Source: Photobacterium angustum (GTDB lineage: Bacteria; Pseudomonadota; Gammaproteobacteria; Enterobacterales; Vibrionaceae). Taken from it: a stretch of DNA of 64,000 nucleotides. Below the pieces are notes generated by a model. That model was given only the letters and a program-made list of their open reading frames with translations. It had not been told where the DNA came from and made no database searches. Below, one piece after another: positions 27,880-36,595 of the stretch (within the stretch, counting starts at the first letter, position 1; every line of letters starts with the position of its first letter). The translations under genes were made by a program, and so were the position numbers. Where the stretch lies: positions 806,001 through 870,000 of the forward strand of contig NZ_MSCJ01000001.1 of NCBI RefSeq assembly GCF_002954615.1. The letters are read 5' to 3'.

Positions 27880-28497
27880 TTAGAAATATTTACTACGAAT
27901 TTTGGCGTATTTTTCTTTCAGTGCGCTAGTTGTAAAGGTTTTAACAATCATATTGGGTGACCAATAGGTAGGTGACCACCCCGCTTTTTGCTTTAATTGC
28001 TGAATAAAATGGTCCGGTGTGATGCCTTTTCTCCACGCACTTGGCAGCATTATTGATTGCGTGTAGCGATCAATTAATACAATACCTTGGCGATTATTAG
28101 GTATTTGTAAGTGCTCTACCAAGGCCTGATGAGAGTGAATAACCAGCGTTTCAAGTGACGATAACACTTCGACTTCGATTGTTAATTCATCCAGTTGCTC
28201 TTCAGAAAGAGGCATAAAGCGACGATCTTCGTATGCACTAGCCACTGCTTTATTGTGTACTTCAATGACTAATGGGCGCGAAGCAATAGTTGTTCCCATT
28301 GAGCCTTGTAGTACATTATTCACTTCTAAAGTAACAAAACACGCCGCATGTTGTTGCATCTTTCGAGTGTAATGATTAAGGCGAGGTGCATTTATTGGAC
28401 GATCGGAAAAATGGTCTTGAATAGCATTACGTGCAATATCAAGTAACTGAGTTAACTCACCTTTATTATATGTTTGTGGTGTAGTTATGATATCCAC
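27880..28497 (-). CDS. AMMECR1-domain protein (AmrA-like)
   Basis: A 205-residue protein covering nearly only an AMMECR1 domain: AACFVTLEVN, PLVIEVHNKAVASAYEDRRF, ELTIEVEVLSSLE and GIVLIDRYTQSIMLPSAW. The family normally has a strongly conserved LRGCIG; here the equivalent is LQGSMG, so the Cys is lost. In other organisms the gene goes with amrB (Memo) and amrS (radical SAM); neither is nearby. It starts at a GTG with GGAG six bases before it. Function of the family is not settled. Confidence 0.82.
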   Translation of the reverse strand: MDIITTPQTYNKGELTQLLDIARNAIQDHFSDRPINAPRLNHYTRKMQQHAACFVTLEVNNVLQGSMGTTIASRPLVIEVHNKAVASAYEDRRFMPLSEEQLDELTIEVEVLSSLETLVIHSHQALVEHLQIPNNRQGIVLIDRYTQSIMLPSAWRKGITPDHFIQQLKQKAGWSPTYWSPNMIVKTFTTSALKEKYAKIRSKYF

Positions 28498-28942
28498 ATT
28501 TCTCTCCTTAACTCTGTAATGACAGAGCAGTTAAATTCCGTGATAAAAGCGATTTATTATTGTTCATTTTGCTGCTTTTGATTATCCGTTAGTGTTTGAA
28601 TGCAAAAGGACTGACGAAACAGTTAACGGCAGTGAGGTAATTAATATCATCTATTTTCGATGAATGTTCAATACGTGAAAGGTTAAAAATTGTTAACTTT
28701 TCCGCCGTCAATTTATTTAATGGTTGTGCTTTTATTTCTTATAAAACAAATTGTTATGTTTTATTTGCCGAGAGCTGATTTTTAACAATTGGTTAGCGAT
28801 GAGTAATTGCGAATAGAAAGTGAACAGTGCAACTAAAATTAAATATTGTTTAGATAGTAAACAGGCGTGAAGTAGATGTTTTACTATTCAGCAAGTTTCA
28901 ATTATCTTGACCAACTTACATTATAGAAGAAGTGGCATTGTG
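28498..28942. other. intergenic region between AMMECR1 and glutaredoxin genes
   Basis: About 445 AT-rich bases. An inverted repeat GAAAGGTTAA/TTAACTTTTC (about 28677-28702, one G-U) is the only structure seen; no T-tract follows. Confidence 0.35.
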
Positions 28943-29260
28943 ATGACTGAAGTAAAAAATCTGACAATCGAACAACTTGAGCAATACGACAATTTAGTAA
29001 TTACACAGCCGAATTGTCCGTTTTGTGTGAAAGCAAAAGCATTACTTGACGAGCGTGGTATCGAGTACACAACACTTGTTTTAGGGCTAAATTTATCAAA
29101 AGTAGTGATGGTTGATTTCATCGAGCAAAAGACAGGGCAAACGGTTCGTACGGTACCTCAAATTATTTTAGATGATAAATATATTGGCGGTCATGACGAT
29201 TTAGTCGCTTTTCTTGAGCGCCAAGTTGAATCGACTGAATTTGATGATTTCGAATTATAA
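28943..29260 (+). CDS. glutaredoxin
   Basis: A 105-residue thioredoxin-fold disulfide reductase that uses glutathione. The redox site is NCPFCVKAK (dithiol C-x-x-C) near residue 25; the cis-Pro motif TVPQIILDDKYIGGHDDL follows, as in glutaredoxins of the GrxA/GrxC sort. The C-terminal tail is acidic (DDFEL). The reading frame extends 12 codons upstream to a TTG, but the ATG at 28943 is the better start. A terminator and then a small Cys-rich gene follow. Confidence 0.9.
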   Translation: MTEVKNLTIEQLEQYDNLVITQPNCPFCVKAKALLDERGIEYTTLVLGLNLSKVVMVDFIEQKTGQTVRTVPQIILDDKYIGGHDDLVAFLERQVESTEFDDFEL

Positions 29261-29264
29261 AAAT

Positions 29265-29284
29265 GGGCTGAAAAGCCCTTTTTT
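29265..29284 (+). terminator. terminator after glutaredoxin
   Basis: GGGCT/AGCCC stem with GAAA loop followed by TTTTTT. Confidence 0.85.
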
Positions 29285-29318
29285 ATATCTATTAATATTA
29301 TATGTATGAGCTGCTTTT

Positions 29319-29525
29319 ATGAAACTCGATTTTTCTCAATTAAATAAACAGGCTAAACAATCGTTTGGTGACCAACAAGCCATTATTAAAAAAGTAATGC
29401 AAGGTAAAGTGGTTAACTGTAAAGAATGCGATCAATCATTATTCTTAGTTCCACCTGAAAAAAGCGAACAACCAGGTATTGCATGTAAAAAAGGGTGTAC
29501 TCATATCCATTTAGATTTCGCGTAG
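29319..29525 (+). CDS. small Cys-rich protein, possible zinc ribbon, 68 residues
   Basis: A 68-residue protein, lysine-rich at the N-terminal half, with NCKECDQ near 33 and ACKKGC near 55: four Cys arranged as two pairs, plus HIH near the C-terminus. The pattern suggests a zinc-binding ribbon. No named family comes to mind. It is preceded by a terminator at 29265-29284, so it probably has its own promoter or depends on readthrough. Confidence 0.7.
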   Translation: MKLDFSQLNKQAKQSFGDQQAIIKKVMQGKVVNCKECDQSLFLVPPEKSEQPGIACKKGCTHIHLDFA

Positions 29526-30081
29526 TTACAGATGCTGTTTTAAATTGTCGATATGTATAAAAAAAAAGCACCGAATTGTTTTTTAAGAAAATATTATTTC
29601 TTTGTTTATAAATAATAATTAAAAAGAGAACATCATACCCTTCCTTCGTTGTATGTTTATTAACCTGTTTTTTCGTAGTTATATTATGTTAATAACAAAG
29701 TAGAAGCCTTATGGTTTTAAAGAGCCATAAATTTGACGATTGATGGGGTTTTAAATAGGACGTTCAGTTATAAGATTATGAATAAAAAGAGAAACAGATT
29801 GATTAGTGATAATCTTATATTTATCTGTCAACGATAAAAAAATAGTCTAAAGTTGAGATAGAAGTGGTTAGAGTACAATGCAAATTCCACTGATTTTTCT
29901 TACGGATGCCACTGTCTTTTTGTAGTACATGTTGTTTTTTTATAATAAATGAATTGTTTTTAGACGATTAAGCCATCTATTGACAGTTATAATGATCAAA
30001 TGGTTATATATTGCGGCTCAAATTTTATTTACAGGACTAAGTATTGATGATTTGAGTTGTAATCATAACGGGACTTTATAA
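29526..30081. other. long AT-rich region upstream of the BCCT gene
   Basis: About 556 bases with no coding or RNA feature that I can support. Long upstream regions are usual for osmotically controlled transporters, and the promoter presumably lies here, but no clear operator is visible. Confidence 0.35.
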
Positions 30082-31656
30082 ATGAGTAAGCACGATAAAT
30101 ATAGTATTAATAATACCGACTATACAATCGGACAAGATAATGTCCAAAAATGGGGCTTTGATGTCCATAATGCGGTATTTGGCGTCAGTGCAGGATTAAT
30201 TGTTCTCTTTTTAGCAGCAATTCTTATCAGCGATCCAGCAACAGCAAAAGCAACATTAGATAGCGTAAAGAGCGCGATTGTTAATAAATTCGATTCAATG
30301 TTCATCTTAGCTGGTAACTTTTTCGTTGTTTTCTGTCTAGGATTGATAATCTCTCCATACGGTCGCATCCGTTTGGGGGGTAAAGACGCAGAAGCTGAGC
30401 ATTCCACCATGTCTTGGTTAGCGATGCTCTTTGCTGCAGGGATGGGGATTGGTTTAATGTTCTGGAGTGTAGCCGAACCAGCTGGCTACTACACAGGTTC
30501 TGGTGGTTTAACACCGCTAAGTGTGACGCCTGAAACGCCAGAAGCGTTTAAAGTCGCAATGGGCGCAACTATGTACCATTGGGGTTTACACCCATGGGCT
30601 ATTTACGGTGTTGTTGCTCTTTCAATGGCATTTTTTGCTTATAATAAAGGCTTACCTCTTTCTATTCGATCGGTGTTTTATCCTATCCTTGGCGATCGTA
30701 CTTGGGGCTGGGCTGGACATATCATTGATATCCTTGCTGTCCTTGCAACACTATTTGGTTTAGCGACATCACTAGGGCTTGGTGCTCAGCAAGCAGCAAG
30801 TGGTATTAACCATATATTTGGTACACATGGTGGGTTAGGGTTACAAATTGGTATTATTGTCGGTGTAACAATCATTACCATTTACTCTGTTGCTCAAGGC
30901 ATTGACTCTGGTGTTAAACTGCTAAGTAATATCAATATGCTGGTAGCATTAGTTCTTCTTGTTTTTGTAGGTGCTGTTGGTTTTGCAGTTTCTATGCATA
31001 CGATCCCAACAACGATTGTGGGTTATGTAGAAAACTTTATTCCATTAAGTAATCCATTTGGTCGAACAGATCAGGCTTGGCTACATGGTTGGACTGTAGT
31101 GTACTGGGCGTGGTGGATTTCATGGTCACCATTTGTTGGTTCATTCATTGCACGTATCTCAAAAGGTCGTACAGTTCGTGAATTCTTAATTGCTGTTTTA
31201 ATTGTACCTACTGTGGTTACAACTGTTTGGATGTCTGTATTTGGTGGTCAAGCAATTCACCAAATCATGGACGGTATTGGTTCATTAGGTAAGAATGGTA
31301 TTACTGATGTTTCACTTGCTATGTTCCAAATGTTTGATGCTTTACCACTCGGTACTATTTTATCTTTTATTGGTATTTGTTTAGTCTTAGTATTCTTTAT
31401 TACTTCATCAGATTCAGGTTCTCTGGTTATCGATAGTATTACCGCAGGTGGTAAAGTTGATAATCCAGTAACGCAACGCGTATTTTGGGCTGTTATTGAA
31501 GGTTTAATTGCGATTGCATTGTTGTGGGTAGGAGGTACCCAAGCAATTCAAGCGCTTCAAGCGGGTACTATTTCAACGGCTCTTCCGTTTACCATTATAT
31601 TGTTGCTGATGTGTGTTAGCTTAATGCTTGGCTTTAGAACAGAAAAGTACAAGTAA
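30082..31656 (+). CDS. BCCT-family betaine/choline-type osmolyte transporter
   Basis: A 524-residue sodium- or proton-coupled transporter with twelve membrane segments. The BCCT signature is clear: GMGIGLMFWSVAEP in the first half, MYHWGLHPWAIY, and WTVVYWAWWISWSPFVGSFI near 335-355 with the aromatic substrate-binding Trp cluster, followed by ARISKGRTVREF. GGGA lies nine bases before the ATG. The C-terminal tail after the last segment is only about 10 residues, unlike the long regulatory tails of BetP, so osmotic activation by tail is doubtful. Substrate among betaine, choline and similar compounds is not decidable here. Confidence 0.93.
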   Translation: MSKHDKYSINNTDYTIGQDNVQKWGFDVHNAVFGVSAGLIVLFLAAILISDPATAKATLDSVKSAIVNKFDSMFILAGNFFVVFCLGLIISPYGRIRLGGKDAEAEHSTMSWLAMLFAAGMGIGLMFWSVAEPAGYYTGSGGLTPLSVTPETPEAFKVAMGATMYHWGLHPWAIYGVVALSMAFFAYNKGLPLSIRSVFYPILGDRTWGWAGHIIDILAVLATLFGLATSLGLGAQQAASGINHIFGTHGGLGLQIGIIVGVTIITIYSVAQGIDSGVKLLSNINMLVALVLLVFVGAVGFAVSMHTIPTTIVGYVENFIPLSNPFGRTDQAWLHGWTVVYWAWWISWSPFVGSFIARISKGRTVREFLIAVLIVPTVVTTVWMSVFGGQAIHQIMDGIGSLGKNGITDVSLAMFQMFDALPLGTILSFIGICLVLVFFITSSDSGSLVIDSITAGGKVDNPVTQRVFWAVIEGLIAIALLWVGGTQAIQALQAGTISTALPFTIILLLMCVSLMLGFRTEKYK

Positions 31657-31689
31657 TTATCAAGGGCGATTTAGCCTAAAATGGTAATA

Positions 31690-31722
31690 AAAAACCGCAG
31701 TGTTCGTACTGCGGTTTTTTTT
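31690..31722. terminator. bidirectional terminator between BCCT and exonuclease genes
   Basis: AAAAACCGCAGT pairs with ACTGCGGTTTTT around GTTCGT; T-runs on both strands. Confidence 0.9.
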
Positions 31723-32470
31723 ATTCCCAAATTTGATTAATTGGCGTATCGGGTGTGAAGTGATATGCGATTTGAGCTTGTAATAGCTCAGCTGTCGCTA
31801 ATGCATCTGTTAACGCGTGGTGAGGTTGGTAAGCTGGTAATCCATATCGAATTCTACATTTTCCTAATCGAACTGATCCTGGCTTTTTCCCTTTCAATCT
31901 TGCTAAAAAACCACTGTATTGCTGGGTTTGGATATGTGATTCAAGTGCTAAAGTATCAACAACAGGAAATTGGATACCTTCGTTTAATCGCACTCTTAAT
32001 GCCTTATCCATAAACTGCCGTTCGATGGCTTTGTAATGCACTACCACGACTTTACCAGCTAATGAATCTAATACAGCTTCTAAAATTCGACGTATATCTG
32101 GCGCAGTTTGTACATCTGAGTGTGTAATACCATGAATGATGACGGAGTCTTCATCTAGTTTTGCTTTTGGCTTTACAACCCAATGCTGTGACTGTTTGCA
32201 AAAAATACGATTAATGGTGAAGGGAACAAGCCCGACACTAATAATGTCATCTTTGTTAGCATTAAGCCCTGTTGTTTCAAAATCTAATGCAACAAACTCA
32301 ATGTCTTTTAATGGGGTGTCACCACTAAAAATACCATGTTGGTAATATTGTTTAATGCGTTGATCGTTAGCATCATGAGCTAGTACTTTAAATCTTTTCT
32401 GCCAATCCACTATTGGAGTATTACGAATGAAATGGGCTGATGATGTTTTTTTGAATACTTCTCTAAACAT
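31721..32470 (-). CDS. DnaQ-like DEDDh 3'-5' exonuclease
   Basis: A 249-residue exonuclease. Motif I is ALDFETTGL (Asp, Glu) near 62, the middle motif contains VVVHYKAIERQFMD, and motif III is HHALTDALATAEL (His, Asp) near 217. These are the DEDDh residues of the DnaQ family. It follows the cNMP/CBS/nucleotidyltransferase gene after 12 bases and is probably translated from the same transcript; this pairing recurs in many gammaproteobacteria. It may act on a product or a partner RNA/DNA of the neighbour, but that is inference. Confidence 0.88.
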   Translation of the reverse strand: MFREVFKKTSSAHFIRNTPIVDWQKRFKVLAHDANDQRIKQYYQHGIFSGDTPLKDIEFVALDFETTGLNANKDDIISVGLVPFTINRIFCKQSQHWVVKPKAKLDEDSVIIHGITHSDVQTAPDIRRILEAVLDSLAGKVVVVHYKAIERQFMDKALRVRLNEGIQFPVVDTLALESHIQTQQYSGFLARLKGKKPGSVRLGKCRIRYGLPAYQPHHALTDALATAELLQAQIAYHFTPDTPINQIWE

Positions 32471-32482
32471 GCTTATTTACCC

Positions 32483-34360
32483 TTATCGTGTTGCTTGATA
32501 GCGATATTTCACGAAATTTTGGGCTTTGCTTAAAATTTGGAAAGCATCTTTAAGGTTACGACGTTCAAAATCAGACATATTTTCAGGTTCAATACTATTA
32601 TCAGGCTCCTGTCCTTCTTCTACATCCAATGCTTGGTGGCGAATACGGACTAATGAAATATATTCCATCGCATCGCGAAGATCTTGAGCACGTCCAGGTG
32701 GTAAAATTCCACTTTCAATAATATCATCCAAACGCTCGAGTGAATTCTGAGAACGAGAGCCTACCGCAAGGGCATGGACTCGAATTAAATCTGCTAATGG
32801 CGCTGTACCACGACGTTTTAGATTAATCGAGTTATTGTGGCGACCATCTTTTTCCATTACGAAATCTTTAAAGAAGCCTAATGGCGGCGTGCGATTGATT
32901 GCGTTGCGTGCAAGGCAAGCTAAAAAGCGAGGGCTGTTACGGGCACGACGAACGATAAAACCATTAAGTTGTTTAGCCCAACGTAATCTGCCCCAAACAC
33001 CACCTAAGTCAAAAAAGATAGAGCTATTTAATAACGCTTGAGGTTTTGGGTTATCAATCCAGTCAGCAAAACATTGCTCCCATTCATGGCGGGTTTTACG
33101 CCATTCTGGGTTTGTCGCCATAATGCCACCAGTACAATAGGTGTAGCCACATGCAGCAAGGCCATCACAAACAAAAGTCGCAAGCGCTTCAAAGTACGCA
33201 TTATGTTTATCATGATCGTATGAGTTATCAAGAATAATGGCATTATCTTGGTCTGTGACGATTAATTGTTCATCACGTGCCATAGAGCCTAAGGCTAAGA
33301 AACAGTATTGAATAGGTGGTGGACCGAGCTTTTCTTCTGCTAATTCTAATAAACGCTGTTTAAAGCTACGCCCAATTTCTGCCATTGCGCTGCCAATCAT
33401 ATGCGAGTTAGCGTCTTCATTAACCATGCGGACAAAGCAGTCTTTAACTTGTGCTGATAATTGAATGAGCTCTTCAACAGATTGTTGCTGATAAATACTA
33501 CTAACCAGTAGTAAGCTATTTTGCGATTCATAGCGAACAATATCAGAAACGCTAATAACACCTATAGGTTGTTTGTTTCTAAGCACCGGCAAATGATGAA
33601 TGTTATAACGCAGCATAGTCAGCATGGCTTCAAACACATAGGCATTATGATCGAGCGTAATAGGCTCTGCTGTCATGACTGAAGAAACAGGATTTGAGGT
33701 TGAAATTCCTTCTGCTAATACACGGGTACATAAATCACGATCGGTAATAATACCCGTGACATAATCGTTATCATCATCGTCATCGGTAGCATTACTATCA
33801 CTGAGTAATAATGCAGAAACGCCTTCTTCAGCCATTGTTTGTGCTGCTGTTTGAATGGTTTCGTTTTGATCAATGATGACGGCATCGCGAGTGATTAAGG
33901 TTCTTAGTTTTGATGTCGTCAGATCATTTTCATCATGTTGGCTTGATACGGCATGACGTAAACGTGCCCCGTCTTCAACTTCAACGAAATCAGCAAAGCT
34001 ATCGTATTTATCGCAAAGTTCAATAAACAGAGTATTGGGAATACAGTAGAGTAGAGTATCTTCAAGCGCTTTTGCAGGCATTCGGACTCGGTTGTTCATT
34101 AACAAGCCCATTTGTCCGAAAATATCGCCTTCATCAAGGCGATTATAGAGTTCGCCTTTGCGACGGTATATTTCAACAGCACCACTTCGAATTAAATACA
34201 GATCATGAATGCTATCGCCAGTATTCAATATCATGGTGTTCGCACGGTAATAAGCAACTTCGATTTCAAGAGCAAGTTGATGAAGTTGATCTTCTGGCAA
34301 AGTATCAAAAGGCGGATACTGTGAGATAAAATTTAGAATTTCTATTTGTTCCGCTTCCAT
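32483..34360 (-). CDS. cNMP-binding, CBS-pair and DUF294 nucleotidyltransferase protein
   Basis: A 625-residue signalling-type protein. Residues ~10-125 form a cyclic-nucleotide-binding beta barrel (GDSIHDLYLIRSGAVEIYRR, then GDIFGQMGLL), ~165-285 a CBS pair (EEGVSALLLSD, GIITDRDLCTRVLAEG, PIGVISVSDIVRYE), ~320-445 a DUF294 nucleotidyltransferase with GSMARDEQ and TDQDNA, and the remainder the DUF294 C-terminal helical domain. The arrangement resembles GlnD-like protein modifiers, so nucleotide-controlled nucleotidyl transfer is likely; the target is unknown. GGAAG precedes the ATG. It leads an operon with the exonuclease gene 12 bases downstream. Confidence 0.9.
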   Translation of the reverse strand: MEAEQIEILNFISQYPPFDTLPEDQLHQLALEIEVAYYRANTMILNTGDSIHDLYLIRSGAVEIYRRKGELYNRLDEGDIFGQMGLLMNNRVRMPAKALEDTLLYCIPNTLFIELCDKYDSFADFVEVEDGARLRHAVSSQHDENDLTTSKLRTLITRDAVIIDQNETIQTAAQTMAEEGVSALLLSDSNATDDDDDNDYVTGIITDRDLCTRVLAEGISTSNPVSSVMTAEPITLDHNAYVFEAMLTMLRYNIHHLPVLRNKQPIGVISVSDIVRYESQNSLLLVSSIYQQQSVEELIQLSAQVKDCFVRMVNEDANSHMIGSAMAEIGRSFKQRLLELAEEKLGPPPIQYCFLALGSMARDEQLIVTDQDNAIILDNSYDHDKHNAYFEALATFVCDGLAACGYTYCTGGIMATNPEWRKTRHEWEQCFADWIDNPKPQALLNSSIFFDLGGVWGRLRWAKQLNGFIVRRARNSPRFLACLARNAINRTPPLGFFKDFVMEKDGRHNNSINLKRRGTAPLADLIRVHALAVGSRSQNSLERLDDIIESGILPPGRAQDLRDAMEYISLVRIRHQALDVEEGQEPDNSIEPENMSDFERRNLKDAFQILSKAQNFVKYRYQATR

Positions 34361-34503
34361 TACATCTTCCGTTATTTAAGGCAAATATTTAGTTGGTGTT
34401 GTGCTATTCAATGTTCTATTGCTCATTAAAGCTAAACGATGAGTAATAGATAGATGAAAGTTTAACGTATAAATGAGGTTAAAGCATACGAAAGAGGAAT
34501 TAA

Positions 34504-34526
34504 ACGCTTGTCACGGTGACAAGCGT
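34504..34526. terminator. perfect 11-bp palindrome downstream of the 66-residue gene
   Basis: ACGCTTGTCAC and GTGACAAGCGT flank a single G, so the stem closes on a small loop. It lies 33 bases after the small gene's stop on the minus strand; the T-tract is weak. Probable terminator, though an operator is possible. Confidence 0.5.
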
Positions 34527-34558
34527 AAAAGATTGGTCAAATTATTCTGAAAGTTGAA

Positions 34559-34759
34559 TTACATCAAGAGATAAGCGATAAAGCCGCTACCGATAAGGCA
34601 TGCCCCGGAGAAAAAACTCGCTTCAATTTTGCTTTCAACTACATTATCAACCTCATCATGTTTTACCGTTAGAAACGAAACTGCAAAACCTGCTGACATT
34701 GCAAAAAGAAGAGCGCCAAGGCCAAATAAAATGGCTTGAATAAAATATAACACTTCCAT
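34559..34759 (-). CDS. small two-segment membrane protein, 66 residues
   Basis: A 66-residue protein with two hydrophobic segments, about 5-28 (IQAILFGLGALLFAMSAGFAV) and about 47-66, linked by an acidic loop with HDEVDNVVESK. AAGGGA lies about ten bases before the ATG. I do not recognise the family. It stands upstream of the DUF294 gene on the same strand but is set apart from it by ~200 bases with a strong hairpin. Function unknown. Confidence 0.6.
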   Translation of the reverse strand: MEVLYFIQAILFGLGALLFAMSAGFAVSFLTVKHDEVDNVVESKIEASFFSGACLIGSGFIAYLLM

Positions 34760-35149
34760 GTAAGTTAAATCCCTTAGCTAAACAACGTAATAACAAATAA
34801 ATATCATACTTTTTGGGTTAGGTATCGCAATAAAAACATATAAAGATAAGATTTTGCTGACAAAAAATAGCATAGATAATTACCCATATTTTTGACGTTT
34901 TATTTTAAATAATGAGACAGAAATATCTTCGCAGTAGTTATCTATTTCCATCTATGAGAGCTGATAAAATGTTATTAATAAGAGTAATAATGGAGATTAC
35001 GTTTATTCCATATAATGAGCTAAAAATACTTTAAATCTAGATGATTGTATTATCAATATTTGTAGTATTTGTATTAGGCTTTAATAAACAACATAACGAT
35101 GAGTATGAATGGAAGCATAATCTTAGATATCTGACGATGGGGTATCAGT
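34760..35149. other. AT-rich region before the PfkB-like gene
   Basis: About 390 bases; I see no gene, RNA or clear operator. Confidence 0.35.
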
Positions 35150-36064
35150 GTGAGAATTGTTTTCTTTGGTGAAGCGCTTGTTGAAATAAATAATACGACT
35201 AAGTATGCAACCTATGGTGGAGATGTATCCAATACAGCCTTGTATTTGTCTCGGCTTGGACAGTCTCGTGCTATTTCTGTCAGTTACGCGACAGCTGTAG
35301 GAACTGATAAGTTATCGCTATCATTATTATCTTGCTGGCAGCAAGAGGGTATTGATACGAGTTTGGTTCGGTATCTATCGACTAAATTCCCTGATCTTTG
35401 TTATATAGAGACAGATAGAGAAGGGCATTGTTATCGCCACTTTTGGAATAAAGATAATGCTGCTCGTTATTACTTTTCAAGGGAGTCATCGCCACTTGAA
35501 ATAGCATTAAGCAACTATAACTATCATGCTATTTATATCAGTGCAGTGAGCTTTGCATTATTAACCGATGAAGCAAAAGCAACGTTATTGGTACTATTAG
35601 AAAAATATAAAATAGATGGCGGAAAAGTCTATTTTGATAATCGATATCGCCCTCATATGTGGACACCACAACAAGCAAGATACTGGATATGTCAGTTATT
35701 ACCTTACATAGACATTGCTTTCATTGAGATAAAAGACGAACAACGAATCTGGGGGACTAGCCTTGGTATTATTGAACGTTATGGTCACTCAAACTGTTGT
35801 GAATTAGTTATCAAACAATATAGCGACCACCCGATAAGTGATCTTAAAGCCCTCCATACCCAGATGAAGATATCTGTGATCCAACCAATAGGGCAGACGA
35901 CTGATTATATTGCTGATAATGCGTTTATTGCCGGATATCTTGCTGGAAGGATCAGCGGTAAAAGCATTCGTCATGCACTTAATCTTGGAAAAGAGCTAAC
36001 GTTAAAAGTACAAAACCATTCTAAAGCAGTGATCCCTGCAGCAGCAATGCGAGATATGATGTAG
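35150..36064 (+). CDS. PfkB/ribokinase-fold protein, KdgK-like, likely catalytically impaired
   Basis: A 304-residue protein with the ribokinase fold: FFGEALVEINN at the N-terminus, GGDVSNTALYLSRLGQ (sugar-binding region), VYFDNRYRPHMW as in 2-keto-3-deoxygluconate kinases, and a C-terminal FIAGYLAGR. The ATP/catalytic motif normally reads DTT-(A/G)AGDSF; here it reads QTTDYIADNAF, so the GAGD element is altered and the catalytic Asp seems replaced by Asn, with two extra residues. Activity is therefore doubtful. It stands alone without the usual KDG or pectin genes. GTG start with GGGG seven bases upstream. Base composition is AT-rich, like its flanks. Confidence 0.75.
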   Translation: MRIVFFGEALVEINNTTKYATYGGDVSNTALYLSRLGQSRAISVSYATAVGTDKLSLSLLSCWQQEGIDTSLVRYLSTKFPDLCYIETDREGHCYRHFWNKDNAARYYFSRESSPLEIALSNYNYHAIYISAVSFALLTDEAKATLLVLLEKYKIDGGKVYFDNRYRPHMWTPQQARYWICQLLPYIDIAFIEIKDEQRIWGTSLGIIERYGHSNCCELVIKQYSDHPISDLKALHTQMKISVIQPIGQTTDYIADNAFIAGYLAGRISGKSIRHALNLGKELTLKVQNHSKAVIPAAAMRDMM

Positions 36065-36164
36065 CGCAATCATATTTTTACATCTCATGATGACTAAATC
36101 ACAGGCTGAATTATATAATTTGGTTGTAAAATAATCGCTTAGCATTATTTTTTAAAAAATAGTA

Positions 36165-36192
36165 TTGACTCAAAAGCTACATTACGTAGAAT
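36165..36192 (+). promoter_or_regulatory. promoter of the tRNA operon
   Basis: TTGACT (36165-36170) and TAGAAT (36187-36192) are 16 bases apart, followed by a C-rich stretch GCACCCC that resembles the GC-rich discriminator of stringently controlled stable RNA promoters. Confidence 0.75.
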
Positions 36193-36236
36193 GCACCCCA
36201 TACCGAAGAGCAACTCACTTCTCGGTGTGAAAAAAT

Positions 36237-36310
36237 GGCGCGTTGGCAGAGTGGCTATGCAGCGGATTGCAAATCCGTGGACCTCGGTTCGACTCCGGGA
36301 CGCGCCTCCA
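36237..36310 (+). tRNA. tRNA-Cys (anticodon GCA)
   Basis: A 74-base cloverleaf with acceptor GGCGCGT/ACGCGCC, encoded CCA, anticodon loop TTGCAAA, and T-arm GGTTCGACTCC. First gene of a four-tRNA operon; E. coli has the comparable glyW-cysT-leuZ operon. Confidence 0.97.
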
Positions 36311-36330
36311 TTCTCTTTTGAGAATATTAT

Positions 36331-36406
36331 GCGACACTAGCTCAGCTGGTAGAGCGCAACCTTGCCAAGGTTGAGGTCACGAGTTCGAACCTCGTGTGTC
36401 GCTCCA
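36331..36406 (+). tRNA. tRNA-Gly (anticodon GCC)
   Basis: A 76-base cloverleaf with acceptor GCGACAC/GTGTCGC, encoded CCA, anticodon loop TTGCCAA and T-arm GAGTTCGAACCTC. Confidence 0.97.
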
Positions 36407-36563
36407 AATTAAAAGATATGGCTAATAAGCGGTATCTACAGATGGTGTCTTACCCATCGCAAGAAATTGCGTGCCCTGGTGGTGGAATTGGTAGACACAA
36501 GGGATTTAAAATCCCTCGGCGTTCGCGCTGTGCCGGTTCAAGTCCGGCCCGGGGCACCATCTT
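36407..36563 (+). repeat. tandem duplication, copy 1 (spacer plus tRNA-Leu)
   Basis: The 157 bases here recur at 36596-36752 with a single difference (G36432, A36621). The repeat includes the tRNA-Leu gene and its whole upstream spacer; 32 unrelated bases separate the copies. Confidence 0.95.
36473..36559 (+). tRNA. tRNA-Leu (anticodon TAA), copy 1
   Basis: An 87-base class II tRNA with long variable arm; acceptor GCCCTGG/CCGGGGC, anticodon loop TTTAAAA, encoded CCA. Very close to E. coli leuZ. Confidence 0.97.
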
Positions 36564-36595
36564 TACTTTACCTAATAGGTAAAAAAGAAAAATAG

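Noticed and set aside
28677..28702. Inverted repeat GAAAGGTTAA/TTAACTTTTC considered as terminator
   Set aside because: No T-tract and far from any gene end; may be an operator, but nothing supports that.
36564..36595. TTTACC/GGTAAA hairpin between the tRNA-Leu copies considered as terminator
   Set aside because: The stem is weak and followed by A, not T, in the transcript; more likely a processing spacer.
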